Of a DNA stretch of 64,000 nt, positions 26,048 to 34,770 are shown one piece after another. The stretch is from Halomonas elongata DSM 2581 (lineage in GTDB: Bacteria > Pseudomonadota > Gammaproteobacteria > Pseudomonadales > Halomonadaceae), in the NCBI RefSeq assembly GCF_000196875.2, contig NC_014532.2, positions 2,604,001 through 2,668,000 of the forward strand, read 5' to 3'. The position numbers and the translations under genes are program-made. The notes under the pieces were generated by a model. The model was not told where the DNA came from. It saw only the letters and a list, made by a program, of their open reading frames with translations, and searched no databases. Positions within the stretch are counted from its first letter, which is position 1; every line of letters starts with the position of its first letter.

Positions 26048-27688
26048 ATGTATCGCCTGCCGAGCCGCTACGGCGCCTATGCCATCAGCCTCGCCGGCCT
26101 CGTCGTCTGTCTGCTGGGGCTGGCCTTGCTCCATGCCTGGCCCTGGGGGCTCGGTGTTCTGGCCTTCGGCCTGCTGGCCGCCCTGGGTACCCACGACCTG
26201 TTCCAGCATCATCACACCGTCAGCCGCAACTACCCGATCCTGGCTCACCTGCGCTACTGGCTGGAGTCCATCGGCCCCGAGATCCGCCAGTATTTCATCC
26301 AGTCGGACACCGAAGAACGCCCCTTCTCCCGGGAACAGCGCAGCCTGGTCTATCGACGCGCCAAGAACACCATCGACAAGCAACCGTTCGGCTCCCAGCG
26401 CGACATGCAGGCCCCGGGCTATGAATGGATGAATCATTCCCTGGCGCCGACGCGCATCGAGGATCACGACTTCCGGATCGTCATCGGCGCCGACCGGCCC
26501 CGCCCCTACTCCGCCAGCGTCTTCAACATCTCGGCGATGAGCTTCGGCGCGCTCTCGGCCAACGCCATCCGCGCCCTGAACGAAGGCGCGCGGGACGGCG
26601 GCTTCTATCACGACACCGGCGAAGGCGGCCTGTCGCCCCATCATCGCCAGGGCGGCGACCTCGTCTGGGAACTCGGCTCCGGCTACTTCGGCTGCCGCGA
26701 CGCCGAGGGTCGCTTCGATCCCGAGCGATTCGCCGAGACCGCCGGGCTCGAGGCGGTGAAGATGATCGAGATCAAGCTTTCCCAGGGCGCCAAACCCGGT
26801 CATGGCGGCGTGCTGCCCGGCCCCAAGGTGACGCCCGAGATCGCCGCGACCCGCGGCGTGCCGGAAGGTCTCGACGTGATATCGCCGGCGGCCCACAGCG
26901 CCTTCAGCACACCGCGCGAGATGATCGCCTTCATCCAGCGGCTACGCGAGCTTTCCGGCGGCAAGCCGGTAGGCATCAAGCTGGCCATCGGCCATCCCTG
27001 GGAATGGTTCGCCATGGTCAAGGCCATGCGCGAGGAAGGCGACCATCCGGACTTCGTGGTGGTGGATGGCGGCCAGGGCGGCACCGGCGCCGCGCCGCTG
27101 GAATTCGTCAACCGCCTCGGCATGCCGCTCACCGAGGCCCTGTTGCTGGTGCACAACACCCTGGTCGGCGCCGGCCTGCGCGACAAGGTCCGCGTGGGGG
27201 CCGCCGGCAAGGTCATCAGCGCCTTCGACATCGCCCGCACCATGGCGCTCGGCGCCGACTGGTGCAACGCTGCGCGGGGTTACATGTTTGCCCTGGGCTG
27301 CATCCAGGCCCAGAGCTGCCACACCGACCGCTGTCCGAGCGGCGTAGCGACCCAGAACCCGCAACGCGGCGGCCGACTGGACGTGCCCCTCAAGGCCGAG
27401 CGGGTGCGGCACTTCCACGCCAACACTTTGAAGGCACTGGCCGAAATGCTGGCCGCCGCCGGTCTCAATCACCCCGGGGAGCTGGGTCCCGAGCATGTGA
27501 TTCGCCGGATCTCCCGCCATGAGGTTCGCAATCTCGCCACCCTGTTCGACTTCGTGCCACCAAACGCCTTGCTCTCGGGCGGCGCGGCACAGCATCCGGT
27601 CTTTCGCGACTACTGGGAACTGGCCGACCCCGACAGCTTTGCCCCACCAGCCAGCGTATGGCAACTGCGCCAGAGCAAGCTGGTATAG
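26048..27688 (+). CDS. FMN-binding glutamate synthase-like protein
   Basis: 546 residues. Two N-terminal hydrophobic segments (~12-32 and 34-52) are followed by a GltS-type FMN domain: ISAMSFGALSANAIRALNEGA, GEGGLSPHH, IEIKLSQGAKPGHGG and VVDGGQGGTGAAP. The cysteine motif CIQAQSCHTDRCPSG matches the 3Fe-4S site of glutamate synthase. It lacks the glutaminase domain of GltB. Proteins of this layout are widespread, and their reaction is not established. It is a single gene, preceded by AAGGAGAG and followed by a strong terminator. Confidence 0.88.
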   Translation: MYRLPSRYGAYAISLAGLVVCLLGLALLHAWPWGLGVLAFGLLAALGTHDLFQHHHTVSRNYPILAHLRYWLESIGPEIRQYFIQSDTEERPFSREQRSLVYRRAKNTIDKQPFGSQRDMQAPGYEWMNHSLAPTRIEDHDFRIVIGADRPRPYSASVFNISAMSFGALSANAIRALNEGARDGGFYHDTGEGGLSPHHRQGGDLVWELGSGYFGCRDAEGRFDPERFAETAGLEAVKMIEIKLSQGAKPGHGGVLPGPKVTPEIAATRGVPEGLDVISPAAHSAFSTPREMIAFIQRLRELSGGKPVGIKLAIGHPWEWFAMVKAMREEGDHPDFVVVDGGQGGTGAAPLEFVNRLGMPLTEALLLVHNTLVGAGLRDKVRVGAAGKVISAFDIARTMALGADWCNAARGYMFALGCIQAQSCHTDRCPSGVATQNPQRGGRLDVPLKAERVRHFHANTLKALAEMLAAAGLNHPGELGPEHVIRRISRHEVRNLATLFDFVPPNALLSGGAAQHPVFRDYWELADPDSFAPPASVWQLRQSKLV

Positions 27689-27748
27689 CAACGCCGTCAC
27701 CGGGCGCGTACTACTTCTGGTGCCGAATACGACGATTGCAGATCATGA

Positions 27749-27779
27749 AAAAACGGCAGGCGCGATGCCTGCCGTTTTT
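27749..27779. terminator. Bidirectional terminator
   Basis: AAAAACGGCAGGC (27749-27761), loop GCGAT, GCCTGCCGTTTTT (27767-27779). It is symmetrical and serves both the gene ending at 27688 and the convergent PepSY gene ending at 27817. Confidence 0.92.
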
Positions 27780-27816
27780 CTGTGGCGTGCTGCAATAAAG
27801 AGCGTCAAGCAACGAC

Positions 27817-28287
27817 TCAGTCGCGCTCCACGCCAAGCACGCCGTCCTGGCCCTGACGCGTGGTGATCTCGAGCTCACGACCGTTCTGACCGCGCCCTTC
27901 GATCTCGATGTAGCCCGCTTCATTGATCTGCAGGGTCTCGAACTCCGTCATACCCTCGGCGCTTGCGGCCGCGAGGGCCTGACGCACATCGTCGGCAGTC
28001 ATGCCCCAGGCACTGGTGACCAGACGCTTGCGCTCTTCGCGCAGAACCTCGTCACTGTTCAGGGCAAGCCAGGCGTCGGCATACCACTCGTCGTCCAGCC
28101 AGCCTTCAACCTCGATGGCATCGCGACCCTTGGCCTCGATCTCCTCGATGTGGGTGAAACCGAAGGCCTGGGCCCGCTCGAGTATCGCGTCTACGCGATC
28201 CAGGCCGAGGCTACCATCGGCCTGGGCACTTCCGGCGACCAGGGTCAGGGCGGTGGCGGATGCGATCATCAGGGTCTTGAATGTCAT
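27817..28287 (-). CDS. Secreted PepSY-domain protein
   Basis: 156-residue periplasmic protein. A signal peptide is visible (MTFKTLMIASATALTLVAGSAQA, ending near residue 23). Two PepSY-like repeats follow: a tyrosine/acid-rich one (IEEIEAKGRDAIEVEGWLDDEWYADAWL) and a C-terminal one (TLQINEAGYIEIEGRGQNGRELEI). It is divergent from a second PepSY gene that leads a two-component operon, so it is a plausible target or modulator of that system. Confidence 0.8.
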   Translation of the reverse strand: MTFKTLMIASATALTLVAGSAQADGSLGLDRVDAILERAQAFGFTHIEEIEAKGRDAIEVEGWLDDEWYADAWLALNSDEVLREERKRLVTSAWGMTADDVRQALAAASAEGMTEFETLQINEAGYIEIEGRGQNGRELEITTRQGQDGVLGVERD

Positions 28288-28371
28288 GGCAACGTCCTCT
28301 CTGTTGGTTCAATCATCGTGACGACAGGGACTTTATATCAGCGCCTACCTTGCCGAGAGCTGACAGCACCG

Positions 28372-28388
28372 TTCATGCTGCATTCATG
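28372..28388 (+). promoter_or_regulatory. Direct repeat, candidate response-regulator box
   Basis: TTCATG-N5-TTCATG gives an 11-bp period, the spacing used by OmpR/PhoP/PmrA-type regulators. It lies between the divergent PepSY genes and just before the operon encoding an OmpR-family regulator. Autoregulation is an inference. Confidence 0.4.
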
Positions 28389-28390
28389 TC

Positions 28391-28786
28391 ATGACTGGCA
28401 ACCTCTGGGCCATGATGATCACGCGCGCGTTTTCCATTGTTCACCAAAACCGAGCGCTTCGCCGCTTGTACCGCACGTCGTGCGGTGCTCTGCTGTGCAT
28501 CGCATTCTCGACACCCGCCCTCGGCGACGAGCACTGGCAGAGTCTGCACGACGATGTGCGCCGTGGAGAACTGGTCGAACTGCCGGTGATCCTCGACTGG
28601 CTACAGGCGCATTACGCCGGCGAGATACTGGAAGTCGAGCTCGAGCGCGACGACGGCTCGCCGACCTACGAGATCGAGATGCTGGGCCCCCAGGGCCAGG
28701 TGGTAGAATTCGAGTTCGATGCCGGTAATGGAGAATTGGTCGGCATGGAAGGCGTGAACATCAATGCCATGAGGAAGGCGCAATGA
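28391..28786 (+). CDS. PepSY-domain protein upstream of a two-component system
   Basis: Up to 131 residues. A hydrophobic segment LYRTSCGALLCIAFSTPALG resembles a signal peptide, followed by a PepSY domain (RRGELVELPVILDWLQAHYAGEILEVELERDD…YEIEMLGPQGQVVEFEFDAGNGELVGMEG). Starts at 28391, 28412 or 28415 are all possible and none has a clear ribosome site. It overlaps the response regulator gene by 4 bp. The arrangement suggests a periplasmic input to the kinase. Confidence 0.78.
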   Translation: MTGNLWAMMITRAFSIVHQNRALRRLYRTSCGALLCIAFSTPALGDEHWQSLHDDVRRGELVELPVILDWLQAHYAGEILEVELERDDGSPTYEIEMLGPQGQVVEFEFDAGNGELVGMEGVNINAMRKAQ

Positions 28787-29454
28787 AGGTCTTGCTGGTA
28801 GAGGACGATGAGCCGCTCGCCGAGGCGCTGAGCGCAGCACTGGCCGAAGCCGGGGTACTGATCGAGGCAACCGCCAGCGGCACCGAGGCCGACTTCCTGG
28901 TACAGACCGAACGCTACGACGCCGTCATCCTCGACCTGGGGCTGCCCGACGGCGACGGTACCCGCTGGCTGGCCCAGTGGCGGGAAGCAGGCATCGATCT
29001 GCCCGTGCTGGTGCTCACCGCGCGCGAACGCTGGGCGGACAAGGCCGCCGGTTTCTCCGCCGGCGCCGACGATTATGTCACCAAGCCCTTCGAGACAGCC
29101 GAGGTGCTGTTTCGACTGCGAGCCCTGGTGCGCCGCAGCCACGGCCACGCCCATCCGATACTGCGCGTCGGCGACCTGGCCCTGGACACCCACACCGGCA
29201 GCGTGACGCTCGCCGGCCGTCCGATCAGCCTGACGTCCCAGGAATCCCGGCTGCTGGCTTACCTGGTGCACACCGCTCCTCGGGTGGTCAGCCGCGCCGA
29301 ACTCGCCGAGCACGTCTACGATCGCGACCACGAACCGGATTCCAACGTCATCGACGTGCAGATCAGCCGACTGCGCCGCAAGCTCGGTAGCCAACGCATC
29401 GAGACGTTGCGTGGCCAGGGATACCGGCTGATCGACCTCGACGAGGCTTCATGA
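28783..29454 (+). CDS. OmpR-family response regulator
   Basis: 223 residues. The receiver domain is MKVLLVEDDEPLAEAL, with phospho-acceptor region DAVILDLGLPDGDG (Asp51), VLVLTARE and DDYVTKPF. The winged-helix DNA-binding domain contains LTSQESRLLAYLVHTAPRVVSRAEL and NVIDVQISRLRRKL…GQGYRL. It is close to the PhoP/PmrA/QseB group. It overlaps its kinase by 4 bp. Confidence 0.95.
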   Translation: MKVLLVEDDEPLAEALSAALAEAGVLIEATASGTEADFLVQTERYDAVILDLGLPDGDGTRWLAQWREAGIDLPVLVLTARERWADKAAGFSAGADDYVTKPFETAEVLFRLRALVRRSHGHAHPILRVGDLALDTHTGSVTLAGRPISLTSQESRLLAYLVHTAPRVVSRAELAEHVYDRDHEPDSNVIDVQISRLRRKLGSQRIETLRGQGYRLIDLDEAS

Positions 29455-30800
29455 GCCGGCGCTGGCGCGATAGCCTGGCCCGGGCCTCGGTCGCCACTCG
29501 CCTGCTGCTGGGCGCACTGCTGCTCATCGGCCTGTTGTTGCCGCTCGCCGGCCTGGGTCTGGCCCATCACTTTCGCGACTCGGTCACCACCGTCTTCGAC
29601 GAGCGCCTCGAGTCCCTGCTCAATGTGGTAATCGCCGGCGTCCGCTTTGATGAGGTCGAGCAGCGGCTGATCCATGAACGCACCCTGGACGACCCGCGCT
29701 TCCGTCAGGTCTTCTCGGGCTGGTACTGGCAGGTCAGTGACGGTGACGCCCGGGTACTGACCTCGCGCTCGCTGTGGGACCAGCGCCTGACGCTCGATGA
29801 CGCCACCGCGCCCCGCGATATCGTCGGCCCCCGAAACAAGCCGCTGCGCGTGGTTTCGCGAGAGATCCGGCTGGCGTCGCTGAATACCCCGTTGCGGGTC
29901 AGCGTGGCCGCCCCTCGCAACACCATCGACCTCGAAGCGTCACGCTTCAATCGACTGCTGGGCTTCTCGCTGGCCGGGCTCGGCCTGCTGATACTGCTCG
30001 GCCTGGCGGTGCAGATCCGCTGGGGCCTGGCGCCCCTGCGTCGTCTGCGCGACGATCTCGGTGCCGTGGAGAACGGTGACGCCGAGCGGCTCGGTACCCG
30101 GCTGCCCGCCGAACTGGGCCGGCTGGCCGGCGCCATGAACGCCGTCCTCGAGCGTGACCGGCGCCGTCTCGAACGCGCCCGCCACGCCGCCGGCAACCTC
30201 GCCCATGCGCTGAAGACCCCGGTCAGCGTGCTGACCACCCTGGCCGATGGCTTTCCCGAGGACTCGCGGCGTCGGCTCAAGGGCGAGTTGACCCGTATCG
30301 ACGACGCGGTACGCCACCATCTCGCCCGCGCCTCGGCCGCCGGCGACGGCCCCCTGAACCGACCGATTCGCTGCCGCGATACTCTCCAGCCGGTGCTGGA
30401 GGGCCTGACACGTCTGGCCGAGCGGCGCGGCCTGCACCTGGAACACGACCTTCCCGAGTCGCTGAGCGTGCGCCTGGACCCGCAGGACCTGCAGGAAGTG
30501 GTCGGCAACCTGCTGGACAATGCCCTGCGCTGGGCCGAACAGCGTGTGCGCTTGAGCGGCGACGCCGATGCCAGTGGCGCCTGGCTGCTGGTCGAGGATG
30601 ATGGCCCCGGCATGAGCGAGGCCGACTGCCAGGCCGCCCTGGCGCGAGGCGCGAAACTCGACGAACAGCGCTCCGGCAGCGGGCTCGGGCTGGCCATCGT
30701 CAACGACCTGGTCACCCTATACGATGGCACCCTGACTCTGGAGCGCGCCGCCTGGGGCGGTCTGGCAGCCAGGGTGTGGCTGCCCGCTCATCCCTGGTGA
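29451..30800 (+). CDS. Sensor histidine kinase (PhoQ/QseC-like)
   Basis: 449 residues. Two membrane segments (LLLGALLLIGLLLPLAGLGL near 18-38; LLGFSLAGLGLLILLGLAVQI near 167-187) flank a ~125-residue periplasmic sensor. HAMP-like region, then H-box NLAHALKTPVSVL, N-box NLLDNALRWAE, G1 VEDDGPGM and G2 SGSGLGLAIV. The partner is the preceding regulator. The signal is unknown, and the PepSY neighbour suggests an envelope or metal/peptide stimulus. Confidence 0.95.
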   Translation: MSRRWRDSLARASVATRLLLGALLLIGLLLPLAGLGLAHHFRDSVTTVFDERLESLLNVVIAGVRFDEVEQRLIHERTLDDPRFRQVFSGWYWQVSDGDARVLTSRSLWDQRLTLDDATAPRDIVGPRNKPLRVVSREIRLASLNTPLRVSVAAPRNTIDLEASRFNRLLGFSLAGLGLLILLGLAVQIRWGLAPLRRLRDDLGAVENGDAERLGTRLPAELGRLAGAMNAVLERDRRRLERARHAAGNLAHALKTPVSVLTTLADGFPEDSRRRLKGELTRIDDAVRHHLARASAAGDGPLNRPIRCRDTLQPVLEGLTRLAERRGLHLEHDLPESLSVRLDPQDLQEVVGNLLDNALRWAEQRVRLSGDADASGAWLLVEDDGPGMSEADCQAALARGAKLDEQRSGSGLGLAIVNDLVTLYDGTLTLERAAWGGLAARVWLPAHPW

Positions 30801-30904
30801 AGGGTCGAGGGCCGCAGCATAAGCACATGACGAATAGTGCTTTGCCATGCGGTATCGCCGCTGGCAGAATCTGCCGCCCTCTCTCGTGAAAATCATTTCT
30901 GCAA

Positions 30905-31432
30905 ATGAAATCGTATCTTGCCAAGATGCGTGGATCCCGCGCGTCCCGACGTGATATCGACTGGCACGATGCCGCCTGGTCCTGGCTTGGCGCCTTCGTC
31001 GGCATGGGAGCCGTGACCATGCTCGGCGAACGCTGGCTCACCGACCAGCTACTCGTCGTCGGCTCGTTCGGCGCAACCTCCGTGCTTCTGTATGCCGCGC
31101 CGGAGAGTCCCTTCGCCCAGCCCCGCAACGTGTTGCTCGGCAGTCTTCTCTCGGCACTGGTCGGCGTCGCCTGCTTCGAGTGGTTCGGCGCCACGGCCCT
31201 GGCCGTGGCACTGGCCGTCTCGCTATCGGTCCTGGTGATGCAGCTCACCCACAGCGTGCATCCTCCCGGCGCCGCTGCCGCCTTGATCGCCGTCATCGGC
31301 GGCGCAGACGTGCATGCCCTGGGCTGGTGGTTCCCGATCATTCCGATCGCGCTCGGCTGCAGTGTCATGCTCATTGTCGCCATGCTGGTCAACAACCTCG
31401 CTCGCCACCGGCGCTATCCCCATTATTGGTAG
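30905..31432 (+). CDS. HPP-family integral membrane protein
   Basis: 175 residues with about four hydrophobic segments and the family hallmark HSVHPPGAAAALIAVIGG, preceded by GSFGATSVLLYAAPESPFAQPRN. HPP proteins have been implicated in nitrite transport across chloroplast and cyanobacterial membranes. The bacterial role is less certain. The ribosome site before 30905 is poor, and ATG 30926 is an alternative start. Confidence 0.9.
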   Translation: MKSYLAKMRGSRASRRDIDWHDAAWSWLGAFVGMGAVTMLGERWLTDQLLVVGSFGATSVLLYAAPESPFAQPRNVLLGSLLSALVGVACFEWFGATALAVALAVSLSVLVMQLTHSVHPPGAAAALIAVIGGADVHALGWWFPIIPIALGCSVMLIVAMLVNNLARHRRYPHYW

Positions 31433-31534
31433 CGCGGGTGATCGTGAATTCCACGACGCCCCATCGTGATATCCTTTGACTCGCGGGTGCCTTCAAGGGT
31501 CGCCCGATGACTGCGACGAGAAGGGATTCACGAC

Positions 31535-33463
31535 ATGACGACAGCGGAAGACGCATCCCGGCCCCTACCTTCCGTACTGGCAGGCCCCCTGCTGAGGCGC
31601 CTGTCGAGCGAGCGGCTACTGTTCTGGCTGGTGGGCAGCCGCCCCCTCGACATGCAGCTTGTCCTGCAGCCCGATGGCCAGCCTCCGCGTCGCCTGGCGC
31701 TCAACGACAAGCGGGTGCACTGCCTGCCTCTGGGGCGTCATGCCTATCTGCACCTGATCGACGTCTCGCTGGGCACGCCCCTGCCCCAGGACGTGCGCAT
31801 CGATTACGACCTGCGCCTGCCCGACGAAGGCGGCATCGCCGACTGGGCGCCCCACCTGCTCCATGAAGGCGCCCGGCGCCCCGGCTTCGTTCTCGCCTCC
31901 ACCCAGCGCCGGCTGCTCCATGGCTCCTGTCGACGCCCGCACCATGACGGGCCGGACGGCCTGGCACGCGCCGACGCCTGGCTCGCCGAGCGGCGCGACG
32001 ACACCCAGCAATGGCCCGCCTGGCTGTTGATGACCGGCGATCAGGTCTACGCCGATGATGTGGCCGGTCCCATGCTGGTAGCGATCCACCAGTTGATCCA
32101 GCGCCTGGGGCTGTTCGACGAACCTCTGGACGGCGCCACCGTCACCGATAGCCGCGCCCTTTATACCACCGACACCGCCTACTACCGTCGCGACTCCCTG
32201 CTGCCGGATGTCACCGAGAGCGGCGAGTTGCGCAAGCGCTTCTTCGGCGGAGCGAAGAAACCGATCTTCACCTCGGCCAACGCCTACAACCACCTGATCA
32301 GCTTCGGCGAGATCATCGCCATGTATCTGCTCGTCTGGTCGCCCACCCCATGGCGCCTGGTGGAGATGACACGGCCCGCCCTCGACGAAGCCAACAGCGA
32401 GATCTTCGACAACGAACTCGGCATCATCGAACGTTTCGTCGACGAGCTGCCCGCCGCGGCACGCCTGATGGCTCACCTGCCGACTCTGATGATCTTCGAT
32501 GACCACGACGTCACCGACGACTGGAACCTGACCGCCGCCTGGGAAGAAACCGCCTACGGCCACCCTTTCTCGCGGCGCATCATCGGCAACGCCCTGATGG
32601 GCTATCTGCTCTGCCAGGGCTGGGGCAACGACCCGGACCGTCTGGCCGGCCCCATGCAGGAAGTCACGACACTGCTAGAAACTGCCGCGCGCGAAGACGG
32701 CTGGCTGCCCGCCGAGCCGCACGATGCTTTCCTGCGCTACCTGCAGCGTTTCGAGGGCTGGGAATACCAGGTGCCCGGCACTCCCAAGCTCGTGGTACTG
32801 GATACCCGCACGCGCCGCTGGCGCAGCGAGCGCCAGCTCGGGCGCCCTTCCGGGCTCATGGACTGGGAAGCGCTCTCCGAACTGCAGCAGCAGATCCTCG
32901 ACGCTCCTTCGGTGGTGATCGTCTCGCCGACACCGATGTTCGGCGTCAAGCTCATCGAGGTGGTGCAGAAACTCTTCACCCTGGCCGGCAAGCCATTGCT
33001 GGTGGACGCCGAAAACTGGATGGCCCATCGCGGCGCGGCCAGCGTGATGCTCAACATCTTCCGCCACTCGCGCACGCCCGGCCACTACGTGGTGCTCTCC
33101 GGCGATGTGCACTATTCCTTCGCCTACGATATCCAGATCCGCCATCGGCGGCATGGCTCGCGAATCTGGCAGATCACCTCCAGCGGCGTGAAGAACGCCT
33201 TCCCCGACACCCTGCTGGATGCCTTCGACCGGGCCAATCGCTGGCTCTACGCTCCGCGTTCGCCGCTCAACTGGTTCACCAAGCGGCGCCCCATGCGCAT
33301 TCGCCCGCGCGACCCGGATCGCGCCAAGGCCGGCGAACGGCTGTGGAACGGCGCCGGCATCGGCCTGGTCGTGCTGGACGAACAGGGCCGCCCCGAGGAC
33401 ATCCGTGAACTCGATGCCCGGGGCTTCGACGTGGTCTTTCCGCCGCCCCGGGGCGACGCCTAG
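31535..33463 (+). CDS. PhoD-like metallophosphatase family protein
   Basis: 642 residues. The PhoD-like metal-site phrases are LHGSCRRPHHDG, WLLMTGDQVYADDV, LMIFDDHDVTDDWNLTAAWEE and VVLSGDVHYSFAYDI. No Tat or Sec signal is seen at the N-terminus, unlike secreted alkaline phosphatase D, so a cytoplasmic or peripheral location is likely. The true substrate is not known. AAGGGA precedes the ATG. Confidence 0.88.
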   Translation: MTTAEDASRPLPSVLAGPLLRRLSSERLLFWLVGSRPLDMQLVLQPDGQPPRRLALNDKRVHCLPLGRHAYLHLIDVSLGTPLPQDVRIDYDLRLPDEGGIADWAPHLLHEGARRPGFVLASTQRRLLHGSCRRPHHDGPDGLARADAWLAERRDDTQQWPAWLLMTGDQVYADDVAGPMLVAIHQLIQRLGLFDEPLDGATVTDSRALYTTDTAYYRRDSLLPDVTESGELRKRFFGGAKKPIFTSANAYNHLISFGEIIAMYLLVWSPTPWRLVEMTRPALDEANSEIFDNELGIIERFVDELPAAARLMAHLPTLMIFDDHDVTDDWNLTAAWEETAYGHPFSRRIIGNALMGYLLCQGWGNDPDRLAGPMQEVTTLLETAAREDGWLPAEPHDAFLRYLQRFEGWEYQVPGTPKLVVLDTRTRRWRSERQLGRPSGLMDWEALSELQQQILDAPSVVIVSPTPMFGVKLIEVVQKLFTLAGKPLLVDAENWMAHRGAASVMLNIFRHSRTPGHYVVLSGDVHYSFAYDIQIRHRRHGSRIWQITSSGVKNAFPDTLLDAFDRANRWLYAPRSPLNWFTKRRPMRIRPRDPDRAKAGERLWNGAGIGLVVLDEQGRPEDIRELDARGFDVVFPPPRGDA

Positions 33464-33485
33464 CGCCGGCCCCGATGACGACCGC

Positions 33486-33929
33486 TCAGGACTCGCGCAG
33501 CACGTGCTCGAGGATCTTCACCACCTGATCGGTCGTACGGGCCCAGGCCATGGCCTCGGCGTCGACCTCCTTGAGCGGGTGGACGATCTCCTCGCTGTGC
33601 AGCGTCACATAGGGCTTGCCCAAAGCCGCGCAGTAACCGGCGTCGAAGGCGGCGTTCCACTGCTTGTACTTGTCACCGAAGCGCACCACCACCAGGTCGC
33701 TGGCAGCAATCAGCGTGCGGGTACGAATGGCGTTGACCTTGGATGAGCGGTGATCGCGCCAGAAGCCTTCGCGCTCTTCACCGAGATGGTCGCCGGCTGC
33801 ATCGCTGGCGTCATGATCGGTCACCGGCGAGGTCAGCACCACATCCAGGCCAGCCGCCTCGACACCGCGACGAATCTCGTCGCGCCAGTCGGTGTGAATC
33901 TCGCCGGACAAATAAACCTGAAAGCTCAT
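33486..33929 (-). CDS. YtoQ-family protein
   Basis: 147 residues matching the small conserved YtoQ family: starts FQVYLSGEIHTDWRDEI, then TSPVTDHDASD, FWRDHRSSKVNAIRTRTLI, VRFGDKYKQWNAAFDAGYCAALGKPYVTLH. The fold resembles nucleoside 2-deoxyribosyltransferase-like proteins. Function unknown. Convergent with the phosphatase, separated by 22 bp. Confidence 0.85.
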   Translation of the reverse strand: MSFQVYLSGEIHTDWRDEIRRGVEAAGLDVVLTSPVTDHDASDAAGDHLGEEREGFWRDHRSSKVNAIRTRTLIAASDLVVVRFGDKYKQWNAAFDAGYCAALGKPYVTLHSEEIVHPLKEVDAEAMAWARTTDQVVKILEHVLRES

Positions 33930-34173
33930 AATCGCTCCTCATTGTCATGATTATCGTGTCATGGTCGGCGCCCTCACCGACCTTCCTTCATTCTAACCGC
34001 GCCAATTTTGTATACAACAAAGGCCCACATTGAATACGCATCACTTCCCTTTCGACAAGGGCTCATGAACATCGCATGATGGAATGCACTGCGCCCGACA
34101 AGTCAGGCGCGCCACTCTCGTCATCGACACGATACTCGACATGGTTCTCGACACCACTCAACAGAATCGACGC

Positions 34174-34746
34174 ATGACCCAATTCGATGGTCACGAATCC
34201 ATCTGGCTGTTCGGCTACGGCTCGCTGATCTGGAAGGCCGGTTTCGATTATCTGGAACGCCGCCCGGCCTATATTCACGGCTGGACGCGACGCTTCTGGC
34301 AGGGCTCCCACGATCATCGCGGCACCCCGGCGGCACCGGGTCGGGTCGCGACCCTGCTGCCCGCCCCCGAGGCCATCTGCCATGGCATGGCCTACCGCAT
34401 CACGCCGGACACCCTGGGTCCGCTCGATGTGCGCGAGAAGAATGGCTACCTGCGCGAGGTCGTCACCCTGCACTTCGCCGACGGCGACACCGACCAGGGG
34501 CTGGTCTATGTCGCCACCGAGGACAACGCCGCCTTCCTCGGCGATGCGCCGCTGGAATCGATCGCCCGGCAGATCGCCGAGTCGCATGGGCCCAGCGGCC
34601 CCAATCGCGATTATCTGCTGAACCTGGACGAGGCCCTGCGCGCACTCGAGGTGGAAGATGCGCATGTCGCCGAGCTGGCCCGGTATGTCCGCCACCTCGA
34701 CGGCGAGGCCGCCGAGACGATGTCCGATGACACCCTGACGCCATGA
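34174..34746 (+). CDS. ChaC-type gamma-glutamylcyclotransferase
   Basis: 190 residues. The nucleotide-like loop WLFGYGSLIWKAGF, RRFWQGSHDHRGTPAAPGRV and the catalytic Glu region DVREKNGY match ChaC proteins that cleave glutathione to 5-oxoproline and Cys-Gly. The frame is open from 34084, with possible starts at 34084, 34141 and 34174. The last places the conserved loop near the N-terminus, as usual. None has a good ribosome site. 24 bp separate it from the next gene. Confidence 0.88.
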   Translation: MTQFDGHESIWLFGYGSLIWKAGFDYLERRPAYIHGWTRRFWQGSHDHRGTPAAPGRVATLLPAPEAICHGMAYRITPDTLGPLDVREKNGYLREVVTLHFADGDTDQGLVYVATEDNAAFLGDAPLESIARQIAESHGPSGPNRDYLLNLDEALRALEVEDAHVAELARYVRHLDGEAAETMSDDTLTP

Positions 34747-34770
34747 CCGACTTTCTGGAGAACTCCCCGC

